33,725 nt of DNA from a virus. The stretch spans positions 1-33,725 of IMG/VR virus record IMGVR_UViG_3300035113_000009, one strand, 5' to 3'. The notes beneath the pieces were generated by a model. It had not been told where the DNA came from, searched no databases, and saw only the letters and a list, made by a program, of their open reading frames with translations. This document shows, one piece after another, positions 13,400 to 19,616 of the stretch. The position numbers and the translations under genes are program-made. The first letter of the stretch is position 1. Each line of letters opens with the position of its first letter.

Positions 13400-14223
13400 C
13401 CCTATCCATATTCCACACCCGCGAATTCTTCGACCTGCATCAAGGCACGCATTACCTGCAATCTGGCAACACGGTCATGCCGGTATGGTTGCAGGATGGC
13501 CTCGCTTATTCCCCGTTGCGCGGTACATTCGGCGGATTTGGCGGCGAAGTGTCGTTGGCCGCGTATGAGGATATTGCGAATCAACTGATGCTGATAGGCG
13601 CGAAGGAATACCGGATCAAGCTCGCCCCATCGTCGCACGATCAGGAAGCGTTCGCGCTGGCGTTTAATGTGCTGAGTCGCGCCGGATTCCAAGTTATCGG
13701 GCAGGAGTTGAATTACGACCAGCCGATTAATCTGATACTGCCATTGGCAGAAGGAAACAGAAAGCGGCTTGCCAAGTTAAAACGCGAGGCATTCACTGCT
13801 TACTATATGCCAATAGAAGAAGTCTATCCTGTGATTGCAGAAAACCGGCAACGCAAGGGAAAACCTATGTCGATGCCACTTGATGCGCTTATGGAAATGG
13901 AACGAATATTTCCCGGACGCTTGCATGGTTTTGGAATTACTTCGATAGGCGGTTCGCTTGTTGCTGGGGCAATTTGTATTGATCTGAATCACCAGACTCG
14001 CTATATTTTCATGTGGGGCGATGGACCAAACATGGAAGTATTTTCGCCGGTAGTATTGTTGGCTAACTTCATCCATTGGCATTCTCTTTCTTCGCTGTTT
14101 AGCTTGCTCGACGCCGGAACATCTACCGAAAACGGTATCCCGAACTATGGGCTGATTCAGTTCAAGAGAAGTCTCGGCTTCCGCGAGTCGCTGAAACTCA
14201 CGATGGGGTTGCGCCGTGAATAG
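13396..14223 (+). CDS. FemAB/GNAT-like acyltransferase
   Basis: The 275-aa protein resembles the FemAB/CelD-type GNAT proteins, which transfer acyl or aminoacyl groups. Visible elements are an N-terminal RGTFGGFGGE segment, a central KRLAKLKREAF with GSLVAGAICIDL, and the C-terminal IPNYGLIQFKRSLGF typical of the second GNAT lobe. The ATG at 13396 overlaps the previous stop (ATGA). In a block with a ketoisomerase and an aminotransferase it could acylate an amino sugar, though it does not resemble the hexapeptide-repeat acetyltransferases usual in Fuc3NAc pathways. That role is inferred. Confidence 0.7.
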   Translation: MTLSIFHTREFFDLHQGTHYLQSGNTVMPVWLQDGLAYSPLRGTFGGFGGEVSLAAYEDIANQLMLIGAKEYRIKLAPSSHDQEAFALAFNVLSRAGFQVIGQELNYDQPINLILPLAEGNRKRLAKLKREAFTAYYMPIEEVYPVIAENRQRKGKPMSMPLDALMEMERIFPGRLHGFGITSIGGSLVAGAICIDLNHQTRYIFMWGDGPNMEVFSPVVLLANFIHWHSLSSLFSLLDAGTSTENGIPNYGLIQFKRSLGFRESLKLTMGLRRE

Positions 14224-14467
14224 ACGTGGGTTCCTTTCTAGCTGCATCGCGCTATGTGTAGCGCCAGCAATCGTTCGCGCCGATTCGTTAATGCGAATAA
14301 TTCCGATTGAGACTGAAATAATCCTGCCGCCAACCGGATCGCTTTTGACGATAGACATGATTACCAGAGAGGCATTAAAAGTTTTAGAAACAAACATGCT
14401 TTTTAACAAATCAATCAGCAGGTATTACGAAGATGCTCACACCCAATTTTCTATCCGCAGATATTGA
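14216..14467 (+). CDS. Tat-signal protein with a coat-protein N-arm-like C-terminus, 83 aa
   Basis: The protein starts (GTG) with MNRRGFLSS, a twin-arginine motif followed by a hydrophobic stretch (CIALCVAPAIV) and RADS, a plausible signal peptidase site after residue 22. Its last part, LLTIDMITREALKVLETNML ... ISRYYEDAHTQFSIRRY, aligns with the first ~50 residues of the coat protein encoded at 31098-32375 (LLTISMITNESLMVLENELT ... LRTYDESFG ... LNVRRP). It overlaps the acyltransferase gene by eight bases and the next gene by 35. The function is unknown; the family seems to occur in other phages, by recollection. Confidence 0.65.
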   Translation: MNRRGFLSSCIALCVAPAIVRADSLMRIIPIETEIILPPTGSLLTIDMITREALKVLETNMLFNKSISRYYEDAHTQFSIRRY

Positions 14468-15272
14468 CGGCTTCCGTTTTGACAACGGCATGTGCTTGTT
14501 GGAGTTCGACACCATCAGTCGAACCGACACTCCCGACCTATCGACCTATACCGGCGCATACAAGGGCTGCGGGCGCTTTACGTCGTTGGTCGAGTCCTAT
14601 ATCCGCGAGCGATTCGACATCGTGGAGATTCCTACGCCGCAGATGCTGTTGCCCGGGGTCGTCGCCCGTGATGCCTGTATCACCAATTACTTCGATGCTG
14701 CCGATCCAAGCAAGCTGCGCTACTTAGTCGCAGAAACGATGGCGCGCAAGATACTCGGCATTCCCTACAAGACGATTGCCGATGGTTACTACCGTGCCGG
14801 ATGGTGCCCGCCGCCGCATATCAAAAAAGGACTGCGGCCCGTCACGTTCCACTACCCGAAAGCCGGATACTTCGGCATCATGGCCGAAACGCTAGGCGTC
14901 ACACCGAGCGCGAAACGCGACGATCTGGACACCGTAGAACTTTCGCTGGCCTTCGTGACGGGCATTCCCGATATCGTCGCCAGCGTGCTATTCGTGGTCA
15001 CTGCATCGCCAATTTACCGAGTGACTAACCAAGATACCTGCATCGGCATGGATGGCAATTGCCGCATGGTGGTCGAGTATCGCGGGGCGTGCGATGTTGC
15101 TGCCGAACTTGATCGGCTAGGGATATGCTCATACCCGACCGTGCGCGGAACGAAAACGATACGCTACCCGTTGCCGACTGTGGCGAATCTTCGGAAAGCG
15201 CCGGACCTGTATGCCAATACCTTTAACGCGCAAATACTGAAAGGAATCATCAATGCAAAAACTGTCACCTGA
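14433..15272 (+). CDS. Unknown protein, 279 aa, in sugar-modification block
   Basis: The protein starts MLTPNFLSADIDGFRFDNGM and includes AETMARKILGIPYKTIADGY and GWCPPPHIKKGLRPVTFHYP. No family is recognised, and no Rossmann, GNAT or PLP signature is visible. A hydrophobic stretch at IPDIVASVLFVVTAS might be a buried strand-helix or a membrane-associated segment. It overlaps both neighbours (35 and 20 bases), so it is expressed with the acyltransferase and methyltransferase. It may be a new enzyme of the block or an unrelated insertion. Confidence 0.65.
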   Translation: MLTPNFLSADIDGFRFDNGMCLLEFDTISRTDTPDLSTYTGAYKGCGRFTSLVESYIRERFDIVEIPTPQMLLPGVVARDACITNYFDAADPSKLRYLVAETMARKILGIPYKTIADGYYRAGWCPPPHIKKGLRPVTFHYPKAGYFGIMAETLGVTPSAKRDDLDTVELSLAFVTGIPDIVASVLFVVTASPIYRVTNQDTCIGMDGNCRMVVEYRGACDVAAELDRLGICSYPTVRGTKTIRYPLPTVANLRKAPDLYANTFNAQILKGIINAKTVT

Positions 15273-15936
15273 CGCCTATGCTGAACTGCAACTGCCCGAC
15301 CAGCATATCGAGGACATCATGCAGGAGTACGAGGCAAAATGGATACTGGAACAGACGCAGGGCTGCAATACCATTCTGGAACTCGGATGGGGAAGCGGAA
15401 TAATTGCCAAGGCGCTGCACAATGCTGGGAAATCTGTTCTAGTTCTTGATGGTTCTAGAGAAAGTTGCCATATCGCTTATCAACATCATGGCATTATGTC
15501 TATGCAAACCATGTTTGCAGATTTCACCACTTCACAGATATACGATTGCGTTATTGCATCATTCGTGCTTGAACATGTAGAAAATCCAGTTGATCTGCTT
15601 TTGCAATGCGGGAAATTGGCAAAAAAACTGATTGTCGTTGTCGGCAATGCCAACAGCTACCATCGGCAATTAGCGGTGCAGATGGGATTGCAACCGTGTC
15701 TAGATTCACTATCCGCACGCGATGAGCAAGTGGGCCATTACCGTGTTTATGATTTTGCTACGATAAAAAGCCAACTAAATGTCACAGGATGGACTCCTAT
15801 GCATTGGAAAGGTCTGCAATTCAAGCCTCTCCCAAATAGCATGATTACGAACTTCGATCCCAAGCTGATCCGCGCCATGTGCGAGATAGACGTGCCGTTC
15901 GAGTGCGCTGCGAATTTAATGATTGTCTGCAAATGA
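15253..15936 (+). CDS. Class I SAM-dependent methyltransferase
   Basis: The 227-aa protein has motif I ILELGWGSG (41-49), an acidic strand-2 end (VLVLDGS), IYDCVIASFVLEHVENP as motif IV/post-motif and a helical C-terminal cap. This is the fold of small-molecule O-, N- or C-methyltransferases such as UbiE- or TylF-like enzymes, not a DNA methyltransferase. AAGGA lies eight bases before the ATG. It is coupled by ATGA to the aminotransferase gene, so a sugar intermediate is the likely substrate, by context. Confidence 0.8.
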   Translation: MQKLSPDAYAELQLPDQHIEDIMQEYEAKWILEQTQGCNTILELGWGSGIIAKALHNAGKSVLVLDGSRESCHIAYQHHGIMSMQTMFADFTTSQIYDCVIASFVLEHVENPVDLLLQCGKLAKKLIVVVGNANSYHRQLAVQMGLQPCLDSLSARDEQVGHYRVYDFATIKSQLNVTGWTPMHWKGLQFKPLPNSMITNFDPKLIRAMCEIDVPFECAANLMIVCK

Positions 15937-16529
15937 ACGCATACAAGGTAGTCGAAGATTTCGAGGCCGCGCTTGCGGAATATACTGGCGCGCCGTTCGT
16001 TGTCACGACGAACAGTTGTTCAATGGCGCTGCTGGTTGCGTGTAGCTATGGGGCGCAATGGCATAAGGATGAACTTATCATTATCCCCTCTCGCACCTAT
16101 TGCGCAGTTCCACAGTCAATAATCCACGCTGGATTTCGCGTCGATTTCAGCGATACGGACTGGCGCGGAGAATATCGCCTTTATCCTTCGATAGTATGGG
16201 ATTCCGCCCGCCGCTTCACTTCCGGCATGTATCGGCCCGGCCAGATGCAGTGCGTGTCATTTCAGACCAGTAAAATCCTCGGCCTAGAGCAAGGCGGGGC
16301 GATCCTATTGGATGATCCAGAAGCGGACCAGTGGCTCAGGAGGGCGCGTTTTGATGGCCGATTGAACGCATCAGAGAAACTACCAAAGCAGATCGGCTGG
16401 CATTGCTATCTCTCGCCAACAGTCGCCGCACTCGGCTTGCAGCACCTCGCATGCCTGCCGCGCCATAACGAGGATCAAGCCGGATCGAAGGATTTCGCGG
16501 ACTTGTCAAAACTCGATATATGGACCTGA
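15933..16529 (+). CDS. DegT/DnrJ/EryC1-type PLP aminotransferase, half-length
   Basis: The protein follows the large domain of sugar aminotransferases: TTNSCSMALLVACSYG near the N-terminus, DELIIIPSRTYCAVPQSII, VWDSARRF (Asp90, where PLP-binding Asp is expected), and SFQTSKILGLEQGGAI with the putative Schiff-base Lys114. It ends at 198 aa after a QHLACLPRHNED helix, whereas family members are usually about 360-400 aa, so the C-terminal domain is missing. No continuation is seen in other frames. Normally these enzymes aminate keto-sugar nucleotides. Whether this short form is active is unknown. Confidence 0.75.
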   Translation: MNAYKVVEDFEAALAEYTGAPFVVTTNSCSMALLVACSYGAQWHKDELIIIPSRTYCAVPQSIIHAGFRVDFSDTDWRGEYRLYPSIVWDSARRFTSGMYRPGQMQCVSFQTSKILGLEQGGAILLDDPEADQWLRRARFDGRLNASEKLPKQIGWHCYLSPTVAALGLQHLACLPRHNEDQAGSKDFADLSKLDIWT

Positions 16530-16885
16530 TTCAGTTCCCGAAGATTCTCGACGCGCGCGGCAATCTGACCTTTGTCGAACGCCTGCCATTCGCCATTAAA
16601 CGCTGCTACTGGCTATATCACGTTCCCGATGGCTCACTGCGCGGGGGCCATGCACATCGCACGCTGGATCGCGTATTTATAGCCGTAGCGGGCAGATTCA
16701 AGCTCAACGGAATCGAACTCAGCAATCCGTGGGAAGGACTTCGCGTGCTGCCGATGACATGGGTCGAACTGACCGATTTCAGCAACGGAGCAGTGTGCCT
16801 GGTACTTGCGAGCGCGCAATACGACGAATCGGATTACATCAGGGATCGCGTGGAATTTAATCGCTTGACGCAGATATCCGCATAA
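16520..16885 (+). CDS. FdtA/QdtA-type dTDP-4-keto-6-deoxyglucose 3,4-ketoisomerase (WxcM-like cupin)
   Basis: The 121-aa cupin has the characteristic RGNLTFVE, PFAIKRCYWLYHVP and RGGHAHR (His44, His46) segments, the histidines of which act in catalysis in FdtA-type enzymes. These convert dTDP-4-keto-6-deoxyglucose to the 3-keto isomer that a DegT-type enzyme then aminates, the first steps to dTDP-3-amino-3,6-dideoxyhexoses. It overlaps the aminotransferase gene by ten bases, which fits pathway order. The dTDP-sugar precursor would have to come from the host, as no RmlA/RmlB gene is in the window. Ketoisomerase versus a related epimerase is not settled by sequence alone. Confidence 0.85.
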   Translation: MDLIQFPKILDARGNLTFVERLPFAIKRCYWLYHVPDGSLRGGHAHRTLDRVFIAVAGRFKLNGIELSNPWEGLRVLPMTWVELTDFSNGAVCLVLASAQYDESDYIRDRVEFNRLTQISA

Positions 16886-16898
16886 CGTAGATTTACGA

Positions 16899-16953
16899 AG
16901 GGCCGTTACCCGCTCCCCGCCAGGAGTGATTTACCCCCGAGGGTAGCGGCCCT
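16899..16953. terminator. Long inverted repeat at convergent operon ends, possible bidirectional terminator
   Basis: The arm AGGGCCGTTACCC (16899-16911) pairs with GGGTAGCGGCCCT (16941-16953) with one G-T wobble. The 29-base loop contains a smaller CTCC/GGAG hairpin. It lies between the stop of the ketoisomerase gene and the end of the 3TM holin gene on the other strand. There is no strong T-run, so rho-independent action is uncertain. Confidence 0.5.
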
Positions 16954-16960
16954 CCTTAAA

Positions 16961-17350
16961 TTAGCGGTTGCCTTCCGCGTTCTTGACCTTCTCGTAGGTA
17001 CGCAATCCGCCGAGGCCGAGCATCCCCATCAGCACCGGCATCATTTCTGACACGTCAGCGGGCGATACATCGATCGGATGCCCGAACCACGTCAGCAGAA
17101 ACTTGGCGACCGGCAAGCCGATCCAGTTCCATCCGCAAGCCACGCCGCACGTCCAGCCGATAAACGGACGCCATCCAGCCACAAACACGCTAGGCGATGC
17201 GGCCTCGACCTTGTTGATGTCTAGCTGCCCCTGCACGACCATGACCGCTGCGGCAAGCTGCTGCTTTTCCTGCTCGCTCTTGTCGGGCCATATCTTGTTG
17301 ATAGCTGTTGTAACGAGATCAGCTATTTCACCCGCTCCGGTTAGGCTCAT
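16961..17350 (-). CDS. Holin-like 3TM protein
   Basis: The 129-aa protein has a helical soluble N-terminus (SEQEKQQLAAAVMVVQGQLD) and then the segments WRPFIGWTCGVACGWNWIG, LPVAKFLLTWF and MMPVLMGMLGLGGLRTYEK. This is the pattern of the 'holin of 3TMs' family seen in phages and gene transfer agents. It should insert in the inner membrane and aid lysis. It is the last gene of the leftward late region, ten bases after the endolysin gene. Confidence 0.8.
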   Translation of the reverse strand: MSLTGAGEIADLVTTAINKIWPDKSEQEKQQLAAAVMVVQGQLDINKVEAASPSVFVAGWRPFIGWTCGVACGWNWIGLPVAKFLLTWFGHPIDVSPADVSEMMPVLMGMLGLGGLRTYEKVKNAEGNR

Positions 17351-17359
17351 GGTGCGCTC

Positions 17360-17773
17360 CTATGGCATGAAAACGTGCTTCCCCGATTTCGGCGGCTTGA
17401 TCGACCAGTGCGACCATCCTTTAGTCGCGCTCGGGTCTTCGATGTAAATTCCGCACTCGGTCAGAATGTATTCGTGGTCCATGCACCATGCGTCGATTTC
17501 GTTGTGCGGGTCAAAACGATCAACGGCTAACCCTTCCTTGTGCGCTGAATGAGGCGCTCCCTGCGGGCAGTCCTGCGGGCGAAATCCGCCGAATGTGACA
17601 CCCGATACGCCACTACCAGTAGCCGGATTGTTAAGGAATACGATTCCATCAGCCACAGAGAGAGATTCCATATGCTCGCAGGCGGCAAGGAGCCGCTCCG
17701 CGTTCGCCTGTATCTCGTCGGTGACATCGGAATGATTCCACCATTTTCCGAAATACTGTTGCAGTGTAATCAT
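17360..17773 (-). CDS. Endolysin, peptidase M15-like (VanY/D-Ala-D-Ala peptidase fold)
   Basis: The 137-aa protein contains SAHKEGLAVD (residues 76-85), matching the SxHxxGxAxD zinc motif of M15 peptidases, and GWSHWSIKPP (His122) supplying the third zinc ligand. FGGFRPQDCP precedes it. It should cleave peptide bonds in peptidoglycan during lysis. There is no signal peptide, so release would depend on the flanking holins. It starts in an ATGA overlap with the upstream holin gene. Confidence 0.85.
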   Translation of the reverse strand: MITLQQYFGKWWNHSDVTDEIQANAERLLAACEHMESLSVADGIVFLNNPATGSGVSGVTFGGFRPQDCPQGAPHSAHKEGLAVDRFDPHNEIDAWCMDHEYILTECGIYIEDPSATKGWSHWSIKPPKSGKHVFMP

Positions 17774-18138
17774 TCCGTCTCCTGAAACGTCTTCTGCGCT
17801 TTCTGTTCCAACAGGAATATTGCCCGTGCGCCCATGTGGCCGGAAATAGCCACAGCAGCGACCATCAGATAGTCATTCACGCCGAAGCCCAAGCACAGGA
17901 AATACGTCACGAATCCGGCAAACGCTGAAACGAACATCTCACCGATCAATTCGGTAAGGTTCCACACGCGGGTATTCCCCGCCTTCATTTTCTGTCGAAA
18001 ATTCACGATACCTCCAATAGCCGCAAGCGTTGTCATATACATGGTTGGAATCCAGTTCTTCACGATCCATTCCCATGTGCCAACAGTTTTCGCGGCCAAC
18101 TCCGCTTCGCTGCTCATTACGTTATTCCCTTCCGCCAT
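17770..18138 (-). CDS. Phage holin, LydA-like
   Basis: The 122-aa protein has two or three hydrophobic segments (MYMTTLAAIGGIVNF, FVSAFAGFVTYFLCLGFGV, LMVAAVAISG) and the ending GHMGARAIFLLEQK, typical of LydA-type holins (holin superfamily III). It is the first gene of the lysis cassette. Two starts are possible, at 18138 and seven codons later at 18117, where AAGGGA lies upstream. A dual start, as in lambda S, is conceivable. A promoter-like element lies at 18150-18178. Confidence 0.8.
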   Translation of the reverse strand: MAEGNNVMSSEAELAAKTVGTWEWIVKNWIPTMYMTTLAAIGGIVNFRQKMKAGNTRVWNLTELIGEMFVSAFAGFVTYFLCLGFGVNDYLMVAAVAISGHMGARAIFLLEQKAQKTFQETE

Positions 18139-18149
18139 CTTCGAGCGTG

Positions 18150-18178
18150 ATTGTTAAATGATTATGAAGTTATTGCAA
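18150..18178 (-). promoter_or_regulatory. Candidate promoter for the lysis cassette
   Basis: On the minus strand TTGCAA (18178-18173) and AACAAT (18155-18150) are 17 bases apart, each with four of six consensus matches, in the AT-rich gap between the tail fibre and holin genes. Confidence 0.35.
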
Positions 18179-18182
18179 AACC

Positions 18183-19514
18183 TTAAATAGAACGTCCCCA
18201 AGTAAATCCCATCGTAGAAACACGGTACGAATCTACCGTGGCAAGCGTTGCGCGTGCCGCAATTAATCCTGCCGAACTAGTACGCACGCGTTGTTGCGAA
18301 AATGTTCCGCCCGCCGATGTTGAATCGAATGTATTTGCCAATGGTGCAGCGGTTCCGCTCGGCGCAAGGTCTGTCTGATCCGGGCAATATACCCATGCGG
18401 CGAATACCGCGCTAGCATCTGACATACGGACATTCAAATGTGCCGTGGTGGAGAAATTCAACGGTACTTTCACCGCATCAGTACGGCGCGCAGTTGTCAG
18501 TGTATTGCTCAAGTCAATATCCAGCGTTGGTGAATCCCATATCAATTCAACTGAGCCGCCGCCAGTTGCATAGGTATGGTAGGCCACGTTCGCACCAGCA
18601 AGACGCTTGATCCAGCCAATGAGCCGCTTGTAATCATAGTTCGCTGGCATCGTCGGTGCGGTACTGGATAGCGAGTACAGAGCATCGACAACGCCGGTAT
18701 CAGAGCGCGCAATCCGCCAGATATAGTAATCGCTATTCCCGACTGCTCCGGTATCTAAGCCGCCCTGATTCGTGCCGACTGCCCAAGCCGTATTGACAGC
18801 CTTGGTTATCGCTGTGCCGTCCATCCAATAAACGCCGGTCGAGTCCATGCAACCACCCGCCGCAATGTCCGTGGAGTTCGTTGCATCGCCCGCATTCACC
18901 GACCAGAGATTCCCGTTTATCAGCGAAGAAAGCGGCGTGACATAGGCAACCTTCAGTGTCGATGCAGCGCGAGATATTGCGATTGAACCAGCCGCTCCGA
19001 CCGGCAATACGGTCAGAACGCCAGCAGCAGACGCAATCGGAATGTCTCCGGTCGTAGTCGGATTCGGCAGCGTCAGATTCGCATTCGGCGGCGTCAGCGT
19101 GCGAGTTGTGCCGGTCGTGAATCCATCAACTTCTATTGCGAATAGCTTGGTCGGATCGCCGGAACCCTTGATGATCGGCGTCGAATCGACAAACGGCGGG
19201 GTGGATGACAGCGCGGTAATCAGCGCAGCATAGGAGATATTGTCATAGCTGCCGAGCGTATTGCCGAGCGAATCCTGCACCACGAACAAGTAAGAAACGC
19301 CGATGGTGATCCAGATTTCCTGCGGGGGGCGTCCATCCGCGCCAAGCACGATTGGATTCGCGTTCTGCACGTTTCCAAGGTAGGTCGTGTAGGTCGCCAG
19401 TGGCGTCACAGTTCCTGCGGCATAGGTATAGATCAGGCCAGCGTTATTGGGCAAGCCGCCAGCATTGAACGACTGATAGCCAACGCCAAAGGTGGGGCAA
19501 AGTGTCACGGCCAT
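18183..19514 (-). CDS. Tail fibre / receptor-binding protein with P22-tailspike-like head-binding domain
   Basis: The first ~110 residues (FNAGGLPNNAGLIYTYAAGT, PLATYTTYLG, NPIVLGADGRPPQEIWI, YLFVVQDSLGNTLGSYDNI) follow the N-terminal virion-attachment domain of podoviral tailspikes. The middle and end are beta-rich. DYYIWRIARSDTGVVDALYS and YKRLIGWIKR are common in phage tail proteins, and the last domain is likely to bind the receptor. AAGGA lies eight bases before the ATG. It is followed by the lysis genes. Confidence 0.8.
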   Translation of the reverse strand: MAVTLCPTFGVGYQSFNAGGLPNNAGLIYTYAAGTVTPLATYTTYLGNVQNANPIVLGADGRPPQEIWITIGVSYLFVVQDSLGNTLGSYDNISYAALITALSSTPPFVDSTPIIKGSGDPTKLFAIEVDGFTTGTTRTLTPPNANLTLPNPTTTGDIPIASAAGVLTVLPVGAAGSIAISRAASTLKVAYVTPLSSLINGNLWSVNAGDATNSTDIAAGGCMDSTGVYWMDGTAITKAVNTAWAVGTNQGGLDTGAVGNSDYYIWRIARSDTGVVDALYSLSSTAPTMPANYDYKRLIGWIKRLAGANVAYHTYATGGGSVELIWDSPTLDIDLSNTLTTARRTDAVKVPLNFSTTAHLNVRMSDASAVFAAWVYCPDQTDLAPSGTAAPLANTFDSTSAGGTFSQQRVRTSSAGLIAARATLATVDSYRVSTMGFTWGRSI

Positions 19515-19616
19515 GATATTTTCCTTATGCTATAGTGCGTCATGCTTGAATGGATCGGAATCGCTTGGGCCATTAAATATTTCCTCGACAAGAGGATACG
19601 ATGGTATTCACCGCCG

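Noticed and set aside
19505-19573. 22-codon minus-strand frame upstream of the tail fibre gene with GAGGAA before its ATG
   Set aside because: It is very short, overlaps the fibre start and has no recognisable product. The 19515-19616 gap otherwise holds only the fibre's ribosome site.
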